From positions 109,371-173,370 of the forward strand of contig CAJXWZ010000009.1 in the NCBI GenBank assembly GCA_913062815.1: a DNA stretch of 64,000 nt. Reading direction: 5' to 3'. The notes beneath the pieces were generated by a model, which ran no database searches, was not told the DNA's origin, and was given only the letters and a program-made list of their open reading frames with translations. Position numbers and translations under genes: made by a program. The DNA comes from an uncultured Colwellia sp. Its GTDB lineage: Bacteria > Pseudomonadota > Gammaproteobacteria > Enterobacterales > Alteromonadaceae. The stretch's first letter is position 1. Each line of letters starts with the position of its first letter. Below are positions 8,048-16,099 of this stretch, piece after piece.

Positions 8048-9946
8048 TTATTCAAAAATATGCAGCCATAAATCATTGCCCGCGCCATTATCATTAATAG
8101 CATATTCGAAATCTGCTTTGCTATAACGTTGTTGCTCACCCGTTACAGAAGTATCATAACCGCCCCATTTCACACCATTCCAACGACCGTAGGGATCATT
8201 AACAGTATAGTGTGTGCCATCATAGCCAGTTACCACCATGATATGGCCAGGTGTTGTAAACCAGCCATGTACAATGGCCAATTTACCAGAGGTAACCGCA
8301 TCTTGTAGCTGTGCAAAAGTGCCCGTTGTTGTACTGTTTGCACGTTTAGCACTACCAGCGCGTTGTGCCATTTGATCAAAGCCCCATTTAAGTGATGCAA
8401 CATCTTGTAAAACACCACCCAACTCTTCATACAAATAATCAGGCGAACGACCATTACTATTAGGATCGGTGAAACCAAAATGATCAGTTACCATCGCTAG
8501 TGAGGTTGTTGAACAGGTGCCAGACGGGACATAATAATTATTATTTTGATTCCAATAAGGTACGGCTGCAGGTTGCGGCTCTGGCTCAGGATCTGTTGGT
8601 GTGGTTTGTTCAAGTCTCCACGGAATCATATCGTTGCTGTCACCATGATTGCTGACATTAGAATCGAAAGAAGTATCATGCCAGTTAACTAGATCCCAGT
8701 CGTTCCATACCGCTTGGGTAACTTCACCAGCAGGAATGCGCCAGATACTGGTATTTGGCCCTGCCGCATCGATGAAGCTATTTAATTGTTCAGCGGTAAT
8801 TACATTATATTCAGTTGATACTATGTGCCAAATTGGTTTAGTTGCCCCTAAAGCACGGTAGTCATCATTTCCAGCTTCAATCCAACGTTTAGGATCCGCC
8901 ATGTAACTTGTACCCCATACCTCAACATAGGTTTGCGGCATATGGAAATCTACATATTGATCTATGATCCCAACGTTCATGCCTTGGTCAATTGGATTAC
9001 TCCAAGTTGTAGCACCGAGAGGAAAACTTGAATCAGTCAAACCTGCATTTACGGCATCTTGTTTAGCATCGACAAACGCCTGAAACATTTGGTGAAGTTC
9101 TGTTGAGGTATTATTAAATTCAACTTCCACATCAGAAACAAACCCCACGTAACCATATTGCGCAGCCTCATATAGCGCATTAGCTTGTGCTGCATAATTT
9201 CCTGGGTAATTATAAGACCAAGCCCAGGGCTCTATGCCCATATCTTTATAAATATTAGTCGTCTGCAAAGAGCATGCATCGGCAAACAATGAACAACTCG
9301 CGGTATTATCGGCTATCTTAATGAAAATTCTTTTAACGCCCTGTTCGGCTAGTTTGTTAGCTAGTTGAGTATGTGTCATATTCATACCAGCTTCATCGAT
9401 ATACCATAACCAAGCGCCTAATCGATTTTCTACTGTTACGCCAGGAATGGGATCTGGCTCAGTAGGAGGATTTACCATGGCTTCTTGGACACTTAAGTAA
9501 AAATTTGCTGACCATCTATTGGTATAACAAGCTGTGCCGCCATTTAGGCTTTCACAAGCAGCGACTTCGTTAGTATCAAAATTACCATAAATATTATTTT
9601 CAGCGCTAGAAACTGATTCAAAACAATGACCACCATAGCTAGGTGAACGAACCGATCCTACAGGGCAATTTTCTGTACCTCGGATAGATGTAGCGAATGA
9701 TTTAGACCAACGCAATACATCAATGGTATTACCTTGAACCTCATAGCCGAATGTAGTGTTACACGCAGATCCACCACCCCACTGAACACAACGATCTACC
9801 ATGTCGTTAGTAAAGGGGCCAAATACATTGGCATTGGTTGCACAAAAATCTAAAGCATGATCAAAACTACTTCCTGTTGGGCATAAAGCAAATGCACTTG
9901 AGGACAGTAATATGGAACTAACCGCTATTAACTTATTTATTTTCAT
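8048..9946 (-). CDS. Exported fusion protein: Cys-rich repeats, glycosidase-like barrel and C39-like cysteine peptidase
   Basis: The 632-residue protein starts with a signal peptide (1-20). Two tandem Cys-rich repeats follow (about 22-70 and 94-150), each with the pattern CPxGS...C...GxF...C...GGxAC. After a Pro/Glu-rich linker comes a TIM-barrel-like domain (about 175-425, from LGAWLWYIDE to IWRIPAGE). This contains DVEVEF at 272-277, which recalls the acidic DxE site of GH25-type muramidases. A second linker leads to a C39-like papain-fold domain (about 460-632) with Cys478 in SGTCSTTS, His568 in GHIMVVTGYD and Asp585 in NDPYG. The domains recur separately in the genes at 19940 and 26179. 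I infer an exported cell-wall-degrading enzyme. Two TATCG-N7-CGATA operators lie upstream. Confidence 0.8.
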   Translation of the reverse strand: MKINKLIAVSSILLSSSAFALCPTGSSFDHALDFCATNANVFGPFTNDMVDRCVQWGGGSACNTTFGYEVQGNTIDVLRWSKSFATSIRGTENCPVGSVRSPSYGGHCFESVSSAENNIYGNFDTNEVAACESLNGGTACYTNRWSANFYLSVQEAMVNPPTEPDPIPGVTVENRLGAWLWYIDEAGMNMTHTQLANKLAEQGVKRIFIKIADNTASCSLFADACSLQTTNIYKDMGIEPWAWSYNYPGNYAAQANALYEAAQYGYVGFVSDVEVEFNNTSTELHQMFQAFVDAKQDAVNAGLTDSSFPLGATTWSNPIDQGMNVGIIDQYVDFHMPQTYVEVWGTSYMADPKRWIEAGNDDYRALGATKPIWHIVSTEYNVITAEQLNSFIDAAGPNTSIWRIPAGEVTQAVWNDWDLVNWHDTSFDSNVSNHGDSNDMIPWRLEQTTPTDPEPEPQPAAVPYWNQNNNYYVPSGTCSTTSLAMVTDHFGFTDPNSNGRSPDYLYEELGGVLQDVASLKWGFDQMAQRAGSAKRANSTTTGTFAQLQDAVTSGKLAIVHGWFTTPGHIMVVTGYDGTHYTVNDPYGRWNGVKWGGYDTSVTGEQQRYSKADFEYAINDNGAGNDLWLHIFE

Positions 9947-10080
9947 TATAGGTTTCTCTCTTGTTGTCGCGTTATATTTCCTTGTAAGTACGCGTTATTT
10001 TATTTTTACACCTAATACTCGGTGTTTTTTTAAGACTTCCCAGTCAACTTAACAAGTGCTAAGCAACGGTAAAAGTTAGT

Positions 10081-10103
10081 ACATATCGAGAAAACCGATA
10101 GGT
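10081..10103. promoter_or_regulatory. TATCG-N7-CGATA operator, site 1
   Basis: ACATATCG, seven bases, CGATAGGT. It is 134 bp upstream of the exported fusion protein. It is one of six 23-bp copies in the window with the same core and spacing. Confidence 0.75.
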
Positions 10104-10186
10104 CGGTAAAAAAACAAAAGGTAAGTTAATAACAGGGAAGATTTAAAGGTAGTGAGAACTAATGAAGAGCGCGTGATTGCTAAAAT

Positions 10187-10248
10187 GACGAGGCATACGT
10201 GTGTAAGGGATGCATACCTCGTCAATGTTGCTTTCAATTTAAAAGCAA
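10187..10248. other. Two adjacent hairpins in the leader region
   Basis: GACGAGG at 10187 pairs with CCTCGTC ending at 10223, and TTGCTTT pairs with AAAGCAA around 10228-10248. They lie in the 369-bp gap between M1 peptidase and the fusion protein. They could be a leader structure or a weak terminator of the M1 peptidase transcript. No T-run follows convincingly. Confidence 0.35.
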
Positions 10249-10287
10249 GTGCATTTTATAAAATGACAAATGTTAAATGAAGTTAGA

Positions 10288-10310
10288 TTGTATCGACTAA
10301 ACCGATAGAT
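10288..10310. promoter_or_regulatory. TATCG-N7-CGATA operator, site 2
   Basis: TTGTATCG, seven bases, CGATAGAT. It sits directly after the M1 peptidase stop codon and is the farther of two sites in front of the exported fusion protein. Confidence 0.65.
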
Positions 10311-10315
10311 AAGGC

Positions 10316-12505
10316 TTATTGAACGATATATAGATTATTCTCTCTGTCGACATCGCCGGTCATCCGATCAGCATCAAGCACAATACAACGAATATTCACT
10401 TCTCTTTCAAAATTCCATACCAATTTTATTGGGTTAGACTGCAGTAACCATAACTTTTCCGGCCATGTTTTTAGTAAACTAGTACCATCGTTAAGTATAA
10501 CTTTAACAACAATAGGGGCAGGAATACCGCCTAAATTACTTAGCTGTAGCCGGATACCTGTTTGAAGATGTTGCTTGGCTACTAACCGCTTATCCTTTTG
10601 GTCTAATAGACAATTTTCCCAGTTAAATGATGACAATTCATTATCATCACTGGTGTAACTATATTGATCTTGTTTATCTGGGTTTATGCCTTCAAAACTA
10701 GTCGCTAATGGTTTTGCTTTAGTGGGATCAATAACTTTAAATTGCGCTAAAACAGTATTATTAGTGTCATCATCACCGATAGCTATAGCTGAAAGGCTAT
10801 TTTTCTTGCTTGGCAATAACTCAATATGATCAATAGCCAAATCGACATGTTTATTGGTTTCAAACCAGTGGTACCAAAACCATTGCAGTTCCTTACCCGT
10901 TTGACTGGAGACAAAATTAGTAAAATCTTTAAAATATGCCCTTTTTCCCTGCCAAGTAGTATTAAAATCAGCTAACACTTGATGAAACTGATTGTCATCT
11001 AACAAGGATTGATTAAGCACATTAAAAGCGACGGCTGGTACATGATAATGACTATCTAATTTATTACTAACCTCATCGGCGAATTGATAAGGCGGTGAAT
11101 AATTATCTTTTTTGCTTGCCTCAAAAACGCGAAAGGGTTTGCCATAAAAGCTTTGAAAGTTAGGATTCCATGCTTGTTCAACAAGGTAACTCAAATAACT
11201 GGTTATACCTTCATCAAAAAAACCTTGCAATCTCTCGTCGGTATTTACCTTCATAGGAAAATAACTATGAGCAACTTCATGGATTATGCCGCCAATCACA
11301 TCATATTTTTCGGTGCGAGAATAGTCGGCTTGTTTATCATTTATCTTGTTATCGGGTCCGCGAAAACCAACAAATTTAATGCCTGGATATTCCATGCTAA
11401 TACCTGATAAGTTGATAATGCTCAGGGTTTCAAAAGGAAATTCGCCTAGGGTATTCGATAAATACTGCACAGAATGACGCGTAGCAGCTAAGGCATAATG
11501 AGACCATAACCAACGACCATTATCGGGGAAAACAACATTTAGCCGAATAGGTTTTCCTTTAATAACCAGTTTTTGCGACTGCCATAATAAGTTATTGCCT
11601 GTAGCGAAACTAAAATCTCTGACATTATTGGCGCTAAATTGCCATATTTTATCAACTGACTTGTCGTTTTGCTTCATCGAAGGATAAGTTACAGCCGTGG
11701 CTGTAGTAATAAAAGTAGGCTCTTCGGCTAAGTTTAGCCATTGTTCATATTGTGCTGTAGATAGTACTGCTTTCGGGTTTTGTAATTGCCCGGTTGCCAT
11801 CACTAAATAATCACTCGGAAGGCTAAGCGTTACCTGATAATCTGCTAATTCAAGGCTAAATTCGGCTTCGCCAAGAAAAGGCGTCAATGACCACTTAATT
11901 GCTGAGGTATAAGCCACTGCTCGAGGAAACCACTGGGCAACCCCTAAGAGCATTTTATCCTTTTCGAAGAGTTCATAACCACTACGTGGACGCATAGTAT
12001 GGGTGCGATTAACTAAAGTTAAGTCCCATTCAAAAGTAAATTCCTGCTGACTATGGGCCTTGATTTCATTAGCTGGCTCAATAGAAAAAAAAGTATCATG
12101 CCAGTTCACTTTTAACGGCTTACCCGATTTATCAAATACTTTTAAATAATTTGTCCCGGCTGTAACTAAGTCATCCTTGGTTAGCGCTGACTTATTAAGT
12201 TTAATGCTTTTACTTTGCGCTTTAAACCTTTGCTGAGGCAGCTCAAACCACAGCTTAGTTAATGAATCAGGAGAATTATTATAATAAGTAACCTTGGCAC
12301 TGGCTGTTAAATATTTTTTACTTGGCTGCAAGTGAGCGGTTATTTTATAGGTTAGTTTTTGTTGCCAGTAATGCTCTCCTGGCTGACCTTTATCATTACC
12401 TAAGGTCAAATTTATATGGGCATCATGTTTTTTATCAATGCCAGCAAAGAGATCAAAGGTAATAACTAACAAAAACAGCGCAAAACAAAGTGATTTATTA
12501 AGCAT
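10316..12505 (-). CDS. Exported M1-family metallopeptidase
   Basis: The 729-residue protein has an N-terminal signal peptide (MLNKSLCFALFLLVITFDLFAG). The gluzincin zinc motif HEVAH is at residues 409-413 and the third ligand Glu432 follows after the usual 18 residues (FFDEG). A divergent GxMEN-like strand, ISMEYPG, lies upstream, as in M1 aminopeptidases. An N-terminal beta-sheet domain precedes the catalytic part. It is probably a periplasmic or secreted aminopeptidase trimming peptides. The ATG overlaps the stop of the LuxR gene, so it is the last gene of the aldehyde dehydrogenase - guanidinobutyrase - LuxR operon. Confidence 0.9.
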   Translation of the reverse strand: MLNKSLCFALFLLVITFDLFAGIDKKHDAHINLTLGNDKGQPGEHYWQQKLTYKITAHLQPSKKYLTASAKVTYYNNSPDSLTKLWFELPQQRFKAQSKSIKLNKSALTKDDLVTAGTNYLKVFDKSGKPLKVNWHDTFFSIEPANEIKAHSQQEFTFEWDLTLVNRTHTMRPRSGYELFEKDKMLLGVAQWFPRAVAYTSAIKWSLTPFLGEAEFSLELADYQVTLSLPSDYLVMATGQLQNPKAVLSTAQYEQWLNLAEEPTFITTATAVTYPSMKQNDKSVDKIWQFSANNVRDFSFATGNNLLWQSQKLVIKGKPIRLNVVFPDNGRWLWSHYALAATRHSVQYLSNTLGEFPFETLSIINLSGISMEYPGIKFVGFRGPDNKINDKQADYSRTEKYDVIGGIIHEVAHSYFPMKVNTDERLQGFFDEGITSYLSYLVEQAWNPNFQSFYGKPFRVFEASKKDNYSPPYQFADEVSNKLDSHYHVPAVAFNVLNQSLLDDNQFHQVLADFNTTWQGKRAYFKDFTNFVSSQTGKELQWFWYHWFETNKHVDLAIDHIELLPSKKNSLSAIAIGDDDTNNTVLAQFKVIDPTKAKPLATSFEGINPDKQDQYSYTSDDNELSSFNWENCLLDQKDKRLVAKQHLQTGIRLQLSNLGGIPAPIVVKVILNDGTSLLKTWPEKLWLLQSNPIKLVWNFEREVNIRCIVLDADRMTGDVDRENNLYIVQ

Positions 12506-13355
12506 TTAACCTCACTCTTCGAGCTAGCCGTTTATCATTTTCAATTTTTAAAAATAATGGATCTTCGAGCACGGGCGGTTCAGTAACCGCCAATAAATCA
12601 ATAAACAAGGCCAATAACTCCGGTTGTGAGCCAATACTCAATTTCATGTAAATATTTTTTCGGTGCATCTTAATTGTTTCAATGCCTAAAGCCATTTTTT
12701 GAGCCATAGATTTTACCGAATAGCCCTGCAACATCAGCAATACTACTTCATGCTCTCTTGGTGTACACACTTTAGTGGCAAATTTTCGATGAAACTCTTC
12801 GATATAATTATGCTCTACGCAAATACCAGCATCAGCAACATTAGTTTGCTGATGCTGAATCACTAAACGTTCAACCACCGAAAATATTTCAGTAAACTGC
12901 TGTAATCTCGTTTCTAAAAATAGTGGAGAACCAGCAAAGTTTGCCATTTCGATATGAATAAAGCCGCCATCGTCAGGTAATTGTATTAAATAACCTATTT
13001 CGTCAATTATTTTTAAGTACCGAAAGTAGCTATTGTAATAAGACTCAAATTGAGAGTAATCAATGGGAGAAATATCACTTAACCGAAAAAAACCCTTTTT
13101 CCCGTTATCCATACCCATACGATAAAAAGGATCTAACACATGGGCAGAATTTAAGTACTTTTCAAAATCATCACCTTTAATTATATTTTTTTGTAAAAGT
13201 AATTTCGGTTGATGACTCAGACTAAAGTGTAAAATGACCATTTCATCAAAATCAGTAATTTGCTTAAGAAAATCTGATAGCAATGCATAGAATGACGGTT
13301 TACCAACGGCCAAAGACACATCCACTAAACGACTACTCCACGATGACAATTCCAT
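12498..13355 (-). CDS. LuxR-type transcriptional regulator
   Basis: The 285-residue protein has a C-terminal LuxR helix-turn-helix (about 215-275: CTPREHEVVLLMLQGYSVKSMA, then ETIKMHRKNIYMKL). The N-terminal sensory domain of about 200 residues belongs to no family I can name. I place the start at the ATG giving MELSSWSS because GAGG lies five bases upstream. A 46-residue longer frame reads backwards into guanidinobutyrase and has no ribosome site. It is the third gene of the operon. As the only LuxR-type protein in the window, it is my leading candidate to bind the six TATCG-N7-CGATA palindromes. That is inference; the LysR protein at 21084 is the alternative. Confidence 0.88.
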   Translation of the reverse strand: MELSSWSSRLVDVSLAVGKPSFYALLSDFLKQITDFDEMVILHFSLSHQPKLLLQKNIIKGDDFEKYLNSAHVLDPFYRMGMDNGKKGFFRLSDISPIDYSQFESYYNSYFRYLKIIDEIGYLIQLPDDGGFIHIEMANFAGSPLFLETRLQQFTEIFSVVERLVIQHQQTNVADAGICVEHNYIEEFHRKFATKVCTPREHEVVLLMLQGYSVKSMAQKMALGIETIKMHRKNIYMKLSIGSQPELLALFIDLLAVTEPPVLEDPLFLKIENDKRLARRVRLNA

Positions 13356-13365
13356 ATTTACCTCT

Positions 13366-14319
13366 TTATTTACGATATTCAACATCGGGTAAAACACATA
13401 ACATCTCAAAAAGCAGATTACTCGCCAGTAAAGCCGTATTACCTGTCGTATCGTAAGGAGGAGAGACTTCAACCAAATCGCCGCCAATAACATTTAGTCC
13501 TTTACAGCCCCTGATTATTTCGAGCCCTTGTGGTACGGTCAAACCACCAATTTCAACGGTGCCGGTACCAGGGGCATAGGCGGGATCTAAACCATCAATA
13601 TCAAAAGAGATATAAACTGGATGCTCACCTATCTGCGCTCTTACCTCATCCATTAAGCTATTCAAAGATTTATACCAACACTCTTCTGCAGTTACCACTC
13701 TAAAGCCCTGCTCTCTAGGCCAATCAAAATCTTCTGCTGAATAACCTGTACCTCTAAGCCCTATTTGTACCACTTTATCTGCTTCAATCAAGCCTTCTTC
13801 CAATGCGCGCCTAAAAGGTGTGCCATGGGCTATTTTTTCACCAAACATATGATCATTAACATCGGCATGTGCATCAACATGTACAACAGCTATCTTGCCA
13901 TATTTTTTTCGCAGCGATCTTAAAATAGGCAATACGATAGTATGATCTCCGCCCATAGTTAAGGGCGTAATATCACAACTTAATAACTGGTCATAATGTG
14001 ACTCTATTATCTCCATGCTGCTATTTAAGTTAAAGGTATTAATCGCCACATCACCTAAGTCGGCGATTTGTAAGGTATCAAATGGTGCGGCACGCGTGGC
14101 CATATTATAAGGTCGTAACATGCGCGACTCATCACGAATTTGTCTTGGCGCTAATCGTGCGCCCGGTCTATTGGATGTCCCAATATCAAAGGGTATACCA
14201 ATAAAACCGACATCGATATCTTCTGTTATTTCCCCCGTTGGTAAACGCATAAAAGTTGCTGGACCACCAAATCGAGGCATCTCATTTCCGCTTAACGGTT
14301 GATTTAATTCTTTAGTCAT
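13366..14319 (-). CDS. gbuA: Guanidinobutyrase (ureohydrolase family)
   Basis: The 317-residue binuclear manganese ureohydrolase has metal ligands at His126 (GGDHTIVLP), Asp149/His151/Asp153 (HVDAHADVND) and Asp240/Asp242 (SFDIDGLDPAYAPGTG). The opening LNQPLSGNEMPRFGG and the segment CWYKSLNSLM agree with Pseudomonas guanidinobutyrase GbuA as I remember it, better than with agmatinase or arginase. It would convert 4-guanidinobutyrate to GABA and urea. It lies 12 bp after an aldehyde dehydrogenase that could make guanidinobutyrate from the aldehyde. An AGGAAA site supports the start. Agmatinase remains possible. Confidence 0.85.
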   Translation of the reverse strand: MTKELNQPLSGNEMPRFGGPATFMRLPTGEITEDIDVGFIGIPFDIGTSNRPGARLAPRQIRDESRMLRPYNMATRAAPFDTLQIADLGDVAINTFNLNSSMEIIESHYDQLLSCDITPLTMGGDHTIVLPILRSLRKKYGKIAVVHVDAHADVNDHMFGEKIAHGTPFRRALEEGLIEADKVVQIGLRGTGYSAEDFDWPREQGFRVVTAEECWYKSLNSLMDEVRAQIGEHPVYISFDIDGLDPAYAPGTGTVEIGGLTVPQGLEIIRGCKGLNVIGGDLVEVSPPYDTTGNTALLASNLLFEMLCVLPDVEYRK

Positions 14320-14331
14320 TTTATTTCCTAT

Positions 14332-15771
14332 TTATGCGTTTACTATCGATTTAATTTCTAGAAATTCATTTATTCCTTCAACGCCAAGCTCACGACCATT
14401 ACCCGATTGTTTATAACCTCCAAAAGGAGCGGCATTGTGCCACTGAGCATCATTAATAAAAATAAGCCCTGCGCGTAATTGTCTGGCAATGTTTTGTGAC
14501 TGAGAAGGCTCATCAGCCCATACTCTGGCAGACAAGCCATAAACAGAATCATTGGCAATACTTATTGCTTGTTGTTCATTTTCATACGCAATAATACATA
14601 AGACGGGGCCAAATATTTCTTCTTGTGCAATGCGCATCCCATTGCTAACTTGGGAAAAAATTGTTGGTTTAATATAATAACCCGGTAATTTTTCGTCTGT
14701 AGGGGTGTGACCACCAGTAATCAGCTTTGCGCCTTCGGCCAGTCCTATCGAAATATAATCATTAATTTTGTTAAATTGTGCTTCATTTATCACCGGACCG
14801 ATAAAGGTATCAGGTAAGTCTGGTGCACCAAGCGTTAGCGTTTTTGCATGATCTGCGGCAATTGCGCATGCTTCTTCATATTGACTCTTATGCACTAACA
14901 TCCGAGTTAAGGCCACACAGGTTTGACCCGAGTTACACATAACATCTTCAACACCTAAGATAACGGCCTCGGCTAAATTTTTACTCGGCGTGATAACAAA
15001 TGCTGACTTGCCGCCTAATTCTAAATTGACTCTTTTGACATTGGTTGCAGCGGCATTTTGTATTATCTTACCCACCTGCGTTGAACCGGTAAAAGAAATG
15101 CAATCTACCTCCGCGTGAGCCGATAACAAGCTACCCACTTCAGAACCAGTGCCTATCACTAAGTTAAATACACCTGAGGGTAACTCAGCTGCTGCTATTG
15201 CTTGTGCCAGTATTATTGCCGTTTGCGGGGTAATTTCTGAGGGTTTAACCACTAGAGTACAACCCGCCACTAGCGCAGGAGCAATTTTAGCAATCAGTTG
15301 ATGTAAGGGGTAATTCCATGGTGTTATTAAAGCGCAAACACCAATGGCTTCTTTTCGTAGACTTAAGTTTTCATCGATGACTTGCTCATGACCGTCGTAT
15401 AAATCAGCTAAAATTCTTGCATATTGAACATGATCTTCAAAGGCTGAAATTGGTTCATCAACCTGCACTATCTCAGTAAACGCTCTTGGACAACCTAACT
15501 CTTCGACAATAGCGTCGATAAATAAGTTTCGATGAGCATGCAATTGCTTCACTATATTAGCTATATAGTGAGCTCTTTCAGCAAAACCAAGTTCACTCCA
15601 CTGAGTAAATGCGCTTCTGGCAGCTGAAACCGCTTTATTAGCCAGTTCCTTGTCAGCAAGTTTCACTATTGCATAGGCTTTTTCATTTGCAGGGTTGTGC
15701 AAAACAATTTCTTGCTCGGAGTCACTCGAGAGCCAAGTACCCGCCACATAGTGCTTATTGATGATTTTCAT
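14332..15771 (-). CDS. NAD(P)-dependent aldehyde dehydrogenase
   Basis: The 479-residue ALDH-superfamily enzyme has catalytic Cys at about 285 (CNSGQTCVALTRM) and the general-base Glu at about 251 (LELGGKSAF). The cofactor segment is TPWNYP, then FTGSTQVG. ALDHs oxidise aldehydes to acids in the cytoplasm. With guanidinobutyrase next in the operon, 4-guanidinobutyraldehyde or 4-aminobutyraldehyde is a reasonable substrate (inference). I chose the ATG giving MKIINKHY, with GAGTGA eight bases upstream. A GTG 12 bases earlier is possible. It is the first gene of a four-gene operon whose promoter faces the TonB receptor gene across two palindromes. Confidence 0.9.
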   Translation of the reverse strand: MKIINKHYVAGTWLSSDSEQEIVLHNPANEKAYAIVKLADKELANKAVSAARSAFTQWSELGFAERAHYIANIVKQLHAHRNLFIDAIVEELGCPRAFTEIVQVDEPISAFEDHVQYARILADLYDGHEQVIDENLSLRKEAIGVCALITPWNYPLHQLIAKIAPALVAGCTLVVKPSEITPQTAIILAQAIAAAELPSGVFNLVIGTGSEVGSLLSAHAEVDCISFTGSTQVGKIIQNAAATNVKRVNLELGGKSAFVITPSKNLAEAVILGVEDVMCNSGQTCVALTRMLVHKSQYEEACAIAADHAKTLTLGAPDLPDTFIGPVINEAQFNKINDYISIGLAEGAKLITGGHTPTDEKLPGYYIKPTIFSQVSNGMRIAQEEIFGPVLCIIAYENEQQAISIANDSVYGLSARVWADEPSQSQNIARQLRAGLIFINDAQWHNAAPFGGYKQSGNGRELGVEGINEFLEIKSIVNA

Positions 15772-15841
15772 GGTTAAAATCACTCGTCTATTTAATAATT
15801 AAACAGACTGTAACAAGTTTAAAAAACCATCTCACGGCAGA

Positions 15842-15864
15842 ACATATCGCCTAGAGCGATAGGT
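15842..15864. promoter_or_regulatory. TATCG-N7-CGATA operator, site 3
   Basis: ACATATCG, seven bases, CGATAGGT. It is 70 bp upstream of the aldehyde dehydrogenase start, inside the divergent promoter region shared with the TonB receptor. Confidence 0.8.
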
Positions 15865-15959
15865 TTAATCTATATTCTATTTCGTCTATAAAATAATAGA
15901 AAAACTTCTATCCATTAATTCGCCGTTCAATTTCTGTTAATGATACTATCATCCGGTCA

Positions 15960-15982
15960 ACCTATCGCTTTAACCGATACAA
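15960..15982. promoter_or_regulatory. TATCG-N7-CGATA operator, site 4
   Basis: ACCTATCG, seven bases, CGATACAA. It is about 117 bp upstream of the TonB receptor start, the second site in the divergent region. The 118-bp centre-to-centre distance from site 3 would allow one operator per promoter. Nothing else is evident in this 328-bp gap. Confidence 0.78.
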
Positions 15983-16099
15983 TTTAATTTTACCTAGAAG
16001 CCGTGCTGGTTAATTCTACAGGCATCATATTGCATTAAGGTCAACACAATAACTTTTCTGCATCATGCTGTTTATACTTATTATAAAAAAGGGGTTAAC

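Noticed and set aside
10008..10032. Small hairpin with a T-run upstream of the fusion hydrolase
   Set aside because: The stem is only about five base pairs and no plus-strand gene ends there, so a terminator call is not supported.
13356..13493. A 46-residue N-terminal extension of the LuxR regulator
   Set aside because: It lies within the end of guanidinobutyrase in another frame and lacks a ribosome site, whereas the ATG at 13355 has GAGG at correct spacing.
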